Part shown: positions 9,440 to 21,772 of the stretch, piece by piece
Position numbering within the stretch: the stretch's first letter is position 1
Layout of the letters: each line of letters starts with the position of its first letter
Assembly (NCBI RefSeq): GCF_963678635.1
Contig: NC_087065.1
Location: forward strand, 39,095,599 to 39,159,598
Length of the DNA stretch: 64,000 nt
Source: Symsagittifera roscoffensis
Lineage: Eukaryota; Xenacoelomorpha; Acoela; Convolutidae
Direction of reading: 5' to 3'
The notes under the pieces: model-generated
Seen by the model: only the letters and a program-made list of their open reading frames with translations
Database searches by the model: none
Told to the model about the DNA's origin: nothing
Translations under genes and position numbers: made by a program

Positions 9440-10005
9440 AATTAACTGTTTCCTTTTGTATTGCAATGGGTTACAAGTTCTGAGATTCTGTTTTGTACAA
9501 GCGTCAGTGGGTTTCTGATACAAATGGCAAATGACCTCTTCCTTTTAGCCCAAGTTTAGTTTCAAATCCAAAAGGCCATCTTTCATTGATTATCTGGACC
9601 GCCGCCAACTGTAAAACTGGGTAATAAATTGGCTGCCTGTAGAATTAGCTCTGGTTGCCTGTTCACCGTTCTCACAATATCAACAACATACTTTAGGAAA
9701 ACTTTAACACCCACTTCTGATTGGTCCCTTTCCAGTCTTTGCAAAAACAGACTGCGTCTGAAATGTTTCCATGTTCGGATTTTGGTAAACAACAACAATT
9801 CACGCGATACCAGTTCAAGCCAGCTTTGCAATCTACTCCTTTTTCTCCTGAGGTTAGCCTGGAGGGAAGACGCCATTTTGGTCTTTTATTGGATTGCTTA
9901 ACTGTCGAACTACCCTTTTTAATGCGGTTGCGTAATCCTTTTGCCACAAATTGCCTGTACTGACCACAAGAGAAGCTCCAGTAGCCAGCAAATCTTTTCA
10001 AAGGA
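9440..10005 (-). pseudogene. PLE reverse-transcriptase fragment at the native edge of the tandem array
   Basis: On the minus strand the first repeat unit reads without a break through the unit boundary. It gives GEKGVDCKAGLNWYRVN and ISDAVCFCKDW (a Cys-rich finger), then VKVFLKYVVDIVRTVNRQPE (motif C region, YVVD for YxDD), LILQAANLLPSF, LLDLKLNLG, a stop, HLYQKPTDACTKQN and CNPLQYKR. This is the order of the PLE RT after motif C and matches the 5.5-6.7 kb element (AANLLHANLQF, PLQYKRS). All other array units stop matching right after VRTMNRQ, so this copy is the parental edge of the tandem duplication. Confidence 0.75.
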
Positions 10006-13000
10006 TAAATTATTATTCCTTCATTTCAAGCACAATACAAGATTGCTGAATTGAGTTTTCTCATTCGTATGTTACAAGTCACAGTGACTGACAAAATCAA
10101 TTCTGATTTATCGAATGATTTAGCAAATAGCGCGACAATTGCTCCAGTAACATGCAACGAGTTCGGCTCAAGTCAATGAAAATTTTAAGACTAGCCAAAA
10201 GTGCTGGCGAAACTGAAATTGTGTTATCCTACGTACGCTTGGATGCGCCTTTCTTACTTTCACCGTTAGAGTGTTCCATCACGCCCAAAATGTTCTGCTA
10301 TGAAACTTCCTAAGGGTAATTTTGCACTCGTCGTCAAATCGTTGAAGATTCAAACTACACCTCCATCTGTTTCGGTTGTTCTGCGAGACTCGTAAGACTT
10401 AAGACATAAGACTTGTAAAAAACTTAAGATTTCCTTCGCCCTCAAAGCACACACATACACAAAACTTCGTTTTCTCCCCAAATGAAGCCACTCTGCCGAT
10501 ATAATATAGGCCGATATCTATATAGCTGAAAAGGAAAAAAAAACATAGCCGAAAAAATCCAAACAAACTTAAAACTAATAAAAAATTGTTATTAAGAAGA
10601 CCCTTGCCCTCAAAAGATACACACGCACATGCGAACAAAGTTTGAGAGATAATATGAGGCCATTAAGACTATATAATAAAGGCCGAAACCTATCAAGCAA
10701 AAACAGGAAACGAAAAAATTTGCCTGTTCATCGTTCTCACAATATCAACAACATACTTTAGGAAAACTTTAACACCCACTTCTGATTGGTCCCTTTCCAG
10801 TCTTTGCAAAAACAGACTGCGTCTGAAATGTTTGCATATTTTGATTTTGGTAAACATCAACAATTCACGCGATACCAGTTCAAGCCAGCTTTGCAATCTA
10901 CTCCTTTTTCTCCTGAGGTTAGCCTGGAGGGAAGACGCCATTTTGGTCTTTTATTGGATTGCTTAACTGTCGAACTACCCTTTTTGATGCGGTTGCGTAA
11001 TCCTTTTGCCACAAATTGCCTGTACTGACCACAAGAGAAGCTCCAGTAGCCAGCAAATCTTTTCAAAGGATAAATTATTATTCCTTCATTTCAAGCACAA
11101 TACAAGATTGCTGAATTGAGTTTTCTCATTCGTATGTTACAAGTCACAGTGACTGACAAAATCAATTCTGATTTATCGAATGATTTAGCAAATAGCGCGA
11201 CAATTGCTCCAGTAACATGCAACGAGTTCGGCTCAAGTCAATGAAAATTTTAAGACTAGCCAAAAGTGCTGGCGAAACTGAAATTGTGTTATCCTACGTA
11301 CGCTTGGATGCGCCTTTCTTACTTTCACCGTTAGAGTGTTCCATCACGCCCAAAATGTTCTGCTATGAAACTTCCTAAGGGTAATTTTGCACTCGTCGTC
11401 AAATCGTTGAAGATTCAAACTACACCTCCATCTGTTTCGGTTGTTCTGCGAGACTCGTAAGACTTAAGACATAAGACTTGTAAAAAACTTAAGATTTCCT
11501 TCGCCCTCAAAGCACACACATACACAAAACTTCGTTTTCTCCCCAAATGAAGCCACTCTGCCGATATAATATAGGCCGATATCTATATAGCTGAAAAGGA
11601 AAAAAAAACATAGCCGAAAAAATCCAAACAAACTTAAAACTAATAAAAAATTGTTATTAAGAAGACCCTTGCCCTCAAAAGATACACACGCACATGCGAA
11701 CAAAGTTTGAGAGATAATATGAGGCCATTAAGACTATATAATAAAGGCCGAAACCTATCAAGCAAAAACAGGAAACGAAAAAATTTGCCTGTTCATCGTT
11801 CTCACAATATCAACAACATACTTTAGGAAAACTTTAACACCCACTTCTGATTGGTCCCTTTCCAGTCTTTGCAAAAACAGACTGCGTCTGAAATGTTTGC
11901 ATATTTTGATTTTGGTAAACATCAACAATTCACGCGATACCAGTTCAAGCCAGCTTTGCAATCTACTCCTTTTTCTCCTGAGGTTAGCCTGGAGGGAAGA
12001 CGCCATTTTGGTCTTTTATTGGATTGCTTAACTGTCGAACTACCCTTTTTGATGCGGTTGCGTAATCCTTTTGCCACAAATTGCCTGTACTGACCACAAG
12101 AGAAGCTCCAGTAGCCAGCAAATCTTTTCAAAGGATAAATTATTATTCCTTCATTTCAAGCACAATACAAGATTGCTGAATTGAGTTTTCTCATTCGTAT
12201 GTTACAAGTCACAGTGACTGACAAAATCAATTCTGATTTATCGAATGATTTAGCAAATAGCGCGACAATTGCTCCAGTAACATGCAACGAGTTCGGCTCA
12301 AGTCAATGAAAATTTTAAGACTAGCCAAAAGTGCTGGCGAAACTGAAATTGTTATCCTACGTACGCTTGGGTGCGCCTTTCTTACTTTCACCGTTAGAGT
12401 GTTCCATCACGCCCAAAATGTTCTGCTATGAAATTTCCTAAGGGTAATTTTGCACTCGTCGTCAAATCGTTGAAGATTCAAACTACACCTCCATCTGTTT
12501 CGGTTGTTCTGCGAGACTCGTAAGACTTAAGACATAAGACTTGTAAAAAACTTAAGATTTCCTTCGCCCTCAAAGCACACACATACACAAAACTTCGTTT
12601 TCTCCCCAAATGAAGCCACTCTGCCGACATAATATAGGCCGATATCTATATAGCTGAAAAGGAAAAAAAACAAAGCCGAAAAAGTCCAAACAAATTTAAA
12701 ACTAATAAAAAATTGTTATTAAGAAGACCCTTGCCCTCAAAAGATACACACGCACATGCGAACAAATTTTGAGAGACAATATGAGGCCATTAAGACTATA
12801 TAATAAAGGCCGAAACCAATCAAGAAATAACAGGAAACGAAAAAATTTGCCTGTTCATCGTTCTCACAATATCAACAACATACTTTAGGAAAACTTTAAC
12901 ACCCACTTCTGATTGGTCCCTTTCCAGTCTTTCCAAAAACAGACTGCGTCTGAAATGTTTGCATATTCTGGTTTTGGTAAACATCAACAATTCACGCGAT

Positions 13001-14640
13001 ACCAGTTCAAGCCAGCTTTGCAATCTACTCCTTTTTCTCCTGAGGTTAGCCTGGAGGGAAGACGCCATTATGGTCTTTTATTGGATTGCTTAACTGTCGA
13101 ACTACCCTTTTTAATGCAGTTGCGTAATCCTTTTGCCACAAATTGCCTGTACTGACCACAAGAGAAGCTCCAGTAGCCAGCAAATCTTTTCAAAGGATAA
13201 ATTATTATTCCTTCATTTCAAGCACAATACAAGATTGCTGAATTGAGTTTTCTCATTCGTATGTTAAAAGTCACAGTGACTGACAAAATCAATTCTGATT
13301 TATCGAATGATTTAGCAAATAGCGCGACAATTGCTCCAGTAACATGCAACGAGTTCGGCTCAAGTCAATGAAAATTTTAAGACTAGCCAAAATAGCTGGC
13401 GAAACTGAAATTGTTATCCTACGTACGCTTGGGAGCGCCTTTCTTACTTTCACCGTTAGAGTGTTCCATCACGCCCAAAATTTTCTGCTATGAAATTTCC
13501 TAAGGGTAATTTTGCAATCGTCGTCAAATTGTTGAAGATTCAAACTACACCTCCATCTGTTTCGGTTGTTCTGCGAGACTCGTAAGACTTAATACATAAG
13601 ACTTGTAAAAAACTTAAAATTTCCTTCGCCCTCAAAGCACACACATACACAAAACTTCGTTTTCTCCCCAAATGAAGCCACTCTGACAATATAATATAGG
13701 CCGATATCTATATAGCTGAAAAAGAAAAAAAACAAAGCCGAAAAAATCCAAACAAATTTAAAACTAATAAAAAATTGTTATTAAGAAGACCCTTGCCCTC
13801 AAAAGATACACACGCACATGCGAACAAAGTTTGAGAGACAATATGAGGCCATTAAGACTATTTAATAAAGGCCGAAACCTATCAAGCAAAAACAGGAAAC
13901 GAAAAAATTTGCCTGTTCATCGTTCTCACAATATCAACAACATACTTTAGGAAAACTTTAACACCCACTTCTGATTGGTCCCTTTCCAGTCTTTGCAAAA
14001 ACAGACTGCGTCTGAAATGTTTGCATATTCTGATTTTGGTAAACATCAATAATTCACGCGATACCAGTTCAAGCCAGCTTTGCAATCTACTCCTTTTTCT
14101 CCTGAGGTTAGCCTGGAGGGAAGACGCCATTTTGGTCTTTTATTGGATTGCTTAACTGTCGAACTACCTTTTTTAATGCGGTTGCGTAATCCTTTTGCCA
14201 CAAATTGCCTGTACTGACCACAAGAGAAGCTCCAGTAGCCAGCAAATCTTTTCAAAGTATAAATTATTATTCCTTCATTTCAAGCACAATACAAGATTGC
14301 TGAATTGAGTTTTCTCATTCGTATGTTACAAGTCACAGTGACTGACAAAATCAATTCTGATTTATCGAATGATTTAGCAAATAGCGCGACAATTGCTCCA
14401 GTAACATGCAACGAGTTCGGCACAAGTCAATGAAAATTTTAAGACTAGCCAAAAGTGCTGGCGAAACTGAAATTGTTATCCTACGTACGCTCGGGTGCGC
14501 CTTTCTTACTTTCACCGTTAGAGTGTTCCATCACGTCCAAAAAGTTCTGCTATGAAATTTCCTAAGGGTAATTTTGCACTCGTCGTCAAATCGTTGAAGA
14601 TTCAAACTACACCTCCATCTGTTCCGGTTGTTCTGCGAAG
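9652..14640. repeat. About 1,065-bp tandem repeat, block 2 (4.7 units)
   Basis: Equivalent points (the Met codon of a recurring 80-codon plus-strand frame) fall at 9,721, 10,786, 11,851, 12,913 and about 13,975, giving periods of 1,065, 1,065, 1,062 and 1,062. Units two and three are almost identical. Each unit is about 735 bp of PLE RT (minus strand) plus about 330 bp of spacer made of two diverged sub-repeats of about 165 bp. The last unit ends at 14,640 (gttctgcg followed by unique aagctccc), where the others continue into spacer (agactcgtaagactt). Apparent ORFs in each unit are remnants of RT frames. Confidence 0.95.
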
Positions 14641-17600
14641 CTCCCTTTTATTTACTTCACGGTGTGGTCAGGTAATTTTGAAGCGGAGTAATAGTCGATT
14701 GCCAAAAATTCTGGTTAAAAATGCTGAAGGAACCTTGGATTGAAAAATTATTCGGCTTAAACGGTCTTTCAAGGTCTGTGCATTCAGCAATGTTTGTTAT
14801 AAGCCTGGAAGCTGATTTCGATTGTGTTTCAGTGGGATTACTATTAAAAAAATTCCAACGTATGTTTTTCGATAAAATAATAATCGAGATCATGCTTTTT
14901 TCAATCTGGATTGGTAAGTCCCAGCTTTCATCAAAATGAAGACCGTGTGGTGGGTTGAAATTACATTTGATTTCATTGTTTGCCTCTTTGGTTTTTGGTT
15001 TTGGATTTTTTTTGTACAGTCCCTGCAGGCTTTTCTTAAGGTCATTGTTCGCTCCACAAAAAATTTTTCCTTCTCACAGTATATGTTTCGAGTTGTATCT
15101 TTTTTTGTTATATGACCGGCAGGTGTTTTGAGAAAGATATCAGTGTTTGAAACTGGACAAGACTGTAGATGAGCTGTTCTTGCTTACATCGATGACTCTA
15201 TCATAGAGTTTTCAGTTAATCTACCAGCAACAAATGTTTTCTTTTTAAAAAACAATTTTCTTTGTTTTTATCCAGTCAATTAATACTATACTGTCTGTTA
15301 AATACATTTAAAAAATGTTTCATTGAAATGAAGCTCCTCGGAAGCAAAAGAGAAAAGACCTACACCAACTGTTGCCGCTTCTCAGCCAATTTTAGGTAAC
15401 TTTAATTTTAGGTAAAAAATCAAATTTTGCTCTTGCAAAGTAAAAACTACTTCTAATGGTCATCTCATTGGAACCAAGCATTTACAAGAAGACAATTGTG
15501 CCCATTGCAATCAGCTATTCATTTTGAATGCATCTTTTTTAAGTTAGAATTTTGAAAAAGAAGAAAAGTCAGAAGAAGAGTCATCTTATCCATTTTCAGG
15601 AAGGAATCGAGGACCATATGTGAATAACAGTGTTGATTGTCTGGTGTCTCAAACTCTTAATTTAAATTTATTTTTCAAATCTGTTGAAATAGGAAATAGA
15701 GACTACAGCCAATAAATCAATGCTCCTAAATTTTACTGGGTATGAAATGGACAACACCAAGTTAAAGTATTTCTTTGTGTATAACCAGAATAGGAAAATT
15801 TTGCAGGGGATGAGTAAAAAAATCATCACCGTCAATTTGCAAATGTGTTCAGGAAAGGTAATGAAAATTTGCGTTGATCGTAGTTTTACGAGGGAATTTT
15901 TCTAGGCAAACATGATGTTCGAAAATAAGTAAGTGAGTCAAAATCCATCTTGTTTTAATGACTTCCTTCTATCTGCTGAAAGTGATTGTTCTTGGTTCAA
16001 GGTCGCAAATGACTCAAAAATTTTGTTATCAAAGCTCAATTTTGTAATGCATAAACTGCACAGAATAGGGACCACATGGCACCGAGTGTGCAATTCATCT
16101 TTGGTACACTTTTGTTCTCCACTATAGTTCCAGAGAAAACACGAAGCTGGTTATTTTCTTTCATGAACACTTACATGCATGAACGTCCTTTCAGTATCGG
16201 CAAGAGGATCGATAGAAAGTTTATGGAAGCGCAATAGAATCCTTTTAAGATTGAGGTATTGCCAATTATTTTATGACTTTTTGTTTTGTACCTAGTGATG
16301 TAACAAAAAATGAGTTTGTTAGGATTGCATTCGCTTCATTTCTGCCGATCAAAGAATTTCTTATCAATATCCTTCAAGAAGGGTAGCTTTGTATAAATTT
16401 TGTAGATAATTATCTTTAGCTAGGCAGTGATTAGGTGATTTTGACTGATTGGGTACTATGTAGTAATTGTTTTGCAGTTTGATCTCTGTTTTCCACAACA
16501 AAGCAATTTTGAACTTCCCACCTTTGTATGTTTTTGCGCTTTAAACTATTCGAATCGCCACAAGATTGTTCACAGGGTTCACTTTATTTTTGTGCTTCTT
16601 TGAGTACTGTTTCTTCAGTTTGATGGGTCTGCAGAATGAAAAATTCCAAAGGTTGCGCATCATGTTCGTTTGATTTTTTGATTTTCCTGTAGCGTGGAAT
16701 ACATTTCCCGAAGGGTATGTTTGTTCATTTGGATGGGAGCAGTGGTTTGATGATATACTCCTGCAATTGTACGCCTAATCGAGTTTGTATTTCGCGTAAT
16801 GGGCCATCTTTTTTTTCAAAAACTTGAAGAGAGTAGGTATGAGAGAGCGTAACAACGTCAGCTATGGCTGCAAACTTTGAACAGAAAAGTTTAAAACCCA
16901 ATGTTCAGAAACCTTTTAAATCTTTGACATATGTGATTCAGTTTTTTCTATAAATAATACTCTGTTCTTTTTGGATATTTTTGCACTGGTAGAATTAAAT
17001 GATGTGGAACAGTTGAAATGGGTTGCGAATGGTGTAGTTAGAATGATTGGAATACCTTTAAGGAGCGATATCTATTTTGTTCACTGTTTGAAAAAAAAAA
17101 CGGTTTGTAAATCACTTGTTCAGAATGACGATGCGAAGGTAAATGACGCACAATTTTTCATGAGTATCACATTCTTGCATGTTCAAATACAACTTGCCCC
17201 TAAACTGCTCGTTTGAGTTATTTTGCAAAAACGAGTACTAGTTTACTGGGAAAACAGTTAAGGCATATTAAATTCTATGTTTTCCTGACCTGTGGGGTGA
17301 AACTGCTCATTATTTAGAGTTGATGCATTTGAGACACTTTCTGGATGTTATCTTTTGAAAAAACGAATGAGGACTCCAATTCAAAAGTTTTTTTCATGAA
17401 CTTTAGCATGATTTGTAGGAGGTAAGACTCTTCAAGGTTTTAATTTGGTTTTCATTTAACAGGCGATGCTTGTTTTTCCGATGCAACTAATAAGTGATTT
17501 ATTGGCTAAAGAGGTTACTGAAATTCCGAAAATTTTCCAATTATTTGAGGTTGTTAGTGTTGACTAAGGAGTAGTAGCTGTTAACTCTCTAGAAAGTAGA

Positions 17601-19640
17601 TCCTTTCCATTGTTTTTAAGGAGATTTGCAATTTGTCGGTGATTGAGTGTCGTTGAACTATCATATCATGCTGAAACATAGTTTATTCCTTTCAGATAAC
17701 TTGTTCAAGTGGCTAGTAGGAGTTCAATTTAACTGCTGTCCGGCATTTGGATCAATGGCCAAAAAGTTTCTTCTGGATAAAAGTATCGGTCAATTTACAA
17801 TACTTTTAAAGTTGTCAAGTGATCTGGTTAAATTTTTGCTCAATTATGCGAAGTTTTTGGTTAGCTCTAGAAGTTTTCTTGACAGAGAAGCACATATCTC
17901 CCTATTATAAGGTCCCCTAAAACCCATCGCCAAATAATTTGGTTGCTATTACTTTATTTGTTATTAGCGCTATTCAGTTTTCTGCGACATTTTATTCAAA
18001 GAAATATAACGAGTCTTTTTTTATATGCGACACTTGGAGTTCAATTTGAGTGAGCCTGAATTTACTTGATACAGTTCTAGCTGGATTTGTTAAAATTTAG
18101 GGTTTAGGTGCATCGATAAATTTGTAATGGTTCTTAGAAAAGAACATCTCGAATTCTTTTCAGAACGTTTTTTTTTTTGGTTGACAAAATTTACAAAAAA
18201 AATAAGTGAACCTGACAGTAAATTGCTTCTTTTCACTTCTTGCTTCAAAAGACAAAGGAGAACAAAATAACATGCATAAATGCTAGACCATGTTCAACAA
18301 TTGCTACAGCATCTGTTTATTTTTAAAAAAAAATGAAATTTTATTCAATGTTTTGTATCAAAATTTCAATGAATTGTTTTGAAATGTTGATGGAAGTTTG
18401 AAATCAAAGCAAAACACAGGAAAAGTTAAAATTTAGGTTGTTTTCCAAAATTTTTCAGTATGTAAGAGAACGATGAAAATTGGGTTCTATAGGAACAAGG
18501 ATGTTGAATTCTATAGAAAACACAAACTCGCGTTCGTGGCGTTTCGAAGCATTTATTGCACTCAAATGCTTTCAAAAAGCTAGGTATTTCCGGTAGTAAA
18601 ACGAATAGTATGTATGCAAAATCTTTGGGATCGTTTAACATAAAATGTTCCTTCAGTTTTAATTTGGTCTCCTCAGAAAAATTATATAAACGTTGAATTG
18701 CTCAAATCGAGGCTACAAAGCAATATCAAACGTGAAAATAAGCACTTCAGTTCAGACAACACTTCGGTTTTCTTCTGTAATGATTATTTGTTTTTCGCCG
18801 GATCTTTACTTTTTTTCTTGAGATGATGAGAATACGAAAACCTCTTTTTTCAAATCAATTCCTTTTTTACGTCTTCTGCGGTTGAATTCGTTGAACTGTA
18901 GAAGTTCAACTTTGGCAGATTAAATTTTTTAACAGTTTGAATTGTGGAGTCGCTTGCGTAGTTTGACTGCAAGATAATTTGTGAACTGAAATGTTGCTGT
19001 AGGAGTCTGATGAAAAAATCTCCTTGCAGATCAGACATGTTAAAACTTGTGTTGTTTTTCTCAAAAAAAAGAAAAAAAAACAAGTTTTCCAAGTAAGGAA
19101 AATTTTGGGTTTTTTTCCTAGCTAATACTCTTCAAGTTTGTTGAATTGAAACTTCAACCTGGCATGTAACAAATCGCAGTGAATCTCAGAATCAAGTAAG
19201 TTTTTTCAAGTAAATCTCAGAATCAAGTAAGGCTTTAACAAGTGCAAAAAAATTTGTTTCTTCAACATTGTGCATGCTAGCGCGATATAAAGTTTAATTT
19301 ATCTCATTTGAAATCACAAACTGACTATACTTCAAAGAGATAATTCAGTTTCCTAACGCTTGAATTGTTCATAAATTTGAGAAAATGGACGTGAAATGGA
19401 GATTAAACTCTCAAAAAACGAAATTTCTAATAACTTGTCCTCATTAATTTATATTTTTCCAAGTTTAATTTTTACTTGATGATGCTAGGTATAGCAAAAC
19501 TTTAGTTTTGCTTTTTTGTATTTTTTGACTGTTTCAATTTTTTCATTGCAAGTTCAAGCTTATGTGAAGAATTTCAGCTCTAAATTAAATTAAAGTTTTA
19601 TAAGTTTTTTTATGTGGTTTCAAAATGGTACAATAAAAAA
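14641..19640. other. Long AT-rich stretch without a recognised gene
   Basis: All frames are short (up to 87 codons) and show no recognisable domains. Just right of the array, the minus strand (about 15,000-14,900) reads CNFNPPHGLHFDESW, which might be coding but could not be placed. A minus-strand 80-codon frame at 18,850-19,092 and plus-strand frames at 15,720-16,127, 16,971-17,216 and 17,647-17,910 are unremarkable in composition. Regulatory or intronic content cannot be excluded. Confidence 0.5.
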
Positions 19641-19643
19641 AGC

Positions 19644-19816
19644 GGATCAAGTTAACACCAAGTTCAGTTTCTCCACCCCAGCGCTTAAATTAAATTAAAT
19701 TTGCTAAGCGCTGCATGTAAAATGCCCGATTCTGATTGGCTGAAAATTCCCAACTTAGAACCAAGTTAACATCCTCCCCCTAAACGTGTTTAGGGGGGAG
19801 GATGTTAACTTGGTCC
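19644..19816. mobile_element. Short MITE/foldback element with 8-bp TSD
   Basis: The ends are inverted: left GGATCAAGTTAACACC, right (reverse complement) GGACCAAGTTAACATCC. AAAAAAGC is duplicated at 19,636-19,643 and 19,817-19,824. Inside are a long hairpin of about 26-bp arms around 19,763-19,816 (CCTCCCCCTAAAC / GTTTAGGGGGGAGG, one extra G) and a second hairpin AGCGCTTA/TAAGCGCT at about 19,680-19,713. An 8-bp TSD is typical of hAT-derived MITEs. Confidence 0.8.
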
Positions 19817-19824
19817 AAAAAAGC

Positions 19825-20250
19825 TTGTATAAGGTTGTTGTTTGATGACAATTTTTTTTCGTACGGCAAGGTTCGCTTAAATGATTATTTGGACAACCGA
19901 AAATGATAAAAGCTGACTTCAAATTCTTTAGAAACTTTAAGGAATAGCATCACAGTTTTCCAGTCTGAGAAACCTGAACCATCGTTTCTTGAATTTTCAT
20001 TTCCAAATTTAAAAAACATTTGTAGATGATACTGCTACAGCAAACTTTTACCTAGTTTTTTTTTCAAATGAAAAAACTTAGTTATTTTTTAATGTATTGA
20101 CTGAAATAGCCGAATTCGTAAGTGGCTCTAGATAAAGGCGTTCCTTAGCAGCAACCTGATATTTCATCGGTTTTTGGAGTATTGCAACGTTTTAACACCA
20201 TATGGTTTTTTTCCATTTCTAGTTGATAGTTTAATGTTCGATAGGATAAA
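19825..20250. other. No recognised feature
   Basis: AT-rich sequence between two MITEs; no coding similarity. Confidence 0.4.
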
Positions 20251-20461
20251 CGGGTCTTATGCGTTAAAGGGCCCAAAAATTAAAATTGAAGCAAAATGAA
20301 AACTAAAACTGAAACTGATCCGATTGGCTAATATCAGCCATAAACTTTCTTCGTATAATATGTAATAACTGAAGTAATTGTATGTTGATTACGTGTTTTC
20401 AATTTGAAGTAAAATTTCTGACTATTTTCCTAATTTTGGGCCGTTTAACGCATAAGACCCG
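20251..20461. mobile_element. MITE, about 211 bp, with TIRs of about 33 bp
   Basis: The left end CGGGTCTTATGCGTTAAAGG and the reverse complement of the right end CGGGTCTTATGCGTTAAACG are nearly identical and continue with GCCCAAAA(A)TTA. GATAAA flanks both sides (20,245-20,250 and 20,462-20,467), a likely 6-bp TSD. There is no coding capacity. Confidence 0.85.
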
Positions 20462-20552
20462 GATAAATCTCCTAGATACTTGACAACTGGTTGCTCTTTT
20501 TTTTTTCAATTTGAAGAGTTTTTCATTTCGTACTGAGTTTTACCTGCAAAAT

Positions 20553-21614
20553 TGATTGAAAAGGACGGAGGCTTTCGAAAATTTTATCCGAAAGTGGAAC
20601 TTTTAAGTTGGTTTGCCTGCGCAACAAATTGTTTGAATAATGGCAAGCATAAGAAATGGAGGCAGATCGAAAAGCAGAATGGTCTAAGAGCAGAATGGGT
20701 CCAAGAGCAGAAAAACAGAAAAATGATGACTTAAGTTGGTTTATACGGCCTAATTGATAAAACAATTATTAGAATCGTCAAAAAAACCAAGAAAATGAAT
20801 AAGTGATGCATGAATTGAATTTTTTCAATAAATTTTTTGGTTAAATTTTTTTTAAAAATCTTGATTAAATTACTCGAATTATGCATAAAATGTTCGTTGC
20901 TCTGGTATTATTGACATTTATGCTAATTAATTTACCGATTAGTTTCAGTTTTTCTGCTCTTGGACCCTTTCCGATCTTAGACCATTCTGCTGATTGACTG
21001 GCCACAATAAGAAATGAACAAAATTCAACTGAAAAGAACATTTTTTATTCAGCAGCATGGATTGTAACTCACTAATAAACCTCGTATCTTAATTGTTAAT
21101 TGAACATTCTAAACTGTTTCATAAACTTTTATCCGTTCTTGTCATTGAAACGGATGTTGTCTCGAAATTTTTTATCAATTTAGTCTATGAGAATGTTTGC
21201 AGCGTTTTTTAATGTAATTAATATTGAACTTATCATTTGTTTTGTCAATGAAAACGTTTGCAGCATTTTATCGAAATTTGAAAAATTTTAGTCAAAAAGA
21301 TATCTTCATCGGAATTTTTTCTAGTCCTTCTATGTATTTTTATGTTGCATGATTGAATTATCGAATTTAGTCCATAACAAAGTTTATGCTCGATCTTGAA
21401 TGATGATACTCATAAATTCTTAGCACCTTTACTTCGCCCATGTATGAGCGATAACTGCTATCTGTTGGAAAGGTTTAAAAAATAAGCTGGCTAGTTTTAT
21501 TCTGATTTTCATCGGAATTTTAATAGGCTAAAACTCATCTACTTCATCTCCTGATGGCTTGGTCATGAAAATTAATACTCTGATATTCTTTAAGGTTGTA
21601 TTGGCATTTAGTGA
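20553..21614. repeat. Segmental duplication D1, copy A
   Basis: From ttgaaaaggacggaggcttt to gtgacacaccta it is nearly identical to 21,773-22,844. The short frames in it (for example 20,552-20,734) are duplicated noise. It contains a foldback/MITE (20,675-20,992). Confidence 0.92.
20675..20992. mobile_element. Foldback/MITE nested in D1 copy A
   Basis: The left arm runs CAGAATGGTCTAAGAGCAG and ends GGGTCCAAGAGCAGAAAAAC. The right arm, reverse-complemented, runs CAGAATGGTCTAAGATCGG and ends GGGTCCAAGAGCAGAAAAAC. Arms are about 45 bp with a loop of about 220 bp. No TSD was identified. A second copy at 21,894-22,213 came with the segmental duplication. Confidence 0.75.
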
Positions 21615-21615
21615 C

Positions 21616-21772
21616 ACACCTAAATGGACTCATGATTCGACCCATGATTCGACCGTGTTCAACTCATGATTCGACCGTGTTCTACTCCTGATTCGACCCT
21701 GTTCGACTCATGATTCGACCCGGTTCGACTCATAATTCGACCCTGATTGACTCATGATTCGACTCTGCTCAT
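21616..21772. repeat. 22-bp satellite, short block between D1 copies
   Basis: About seven degenerate units in which TTCGACCCTG-like and TTCGACTCATGA-like halves alternate. The block separates D1 copies A and B precisely, suggesting the satellite was at the duplication junction. Confidence 0.85.

Noticed and set aside
1702-14255. Recurring 69-, 80- and 82-codon ORFs in every array unit, suggesting a repeated gene family
   Set aside because: They are the same sequence copied in a young tandem array, lie on both strands over the same bases, and the minus-strand ones are out-of-phase pieces of a decayed PLE reverse transcriptase.
14657-14939. Frames on both strands just right of the array as the next part of the PLE RT
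   Set aside because: Position fits but no PLE motif could be read on the minus strand; left unassigned.
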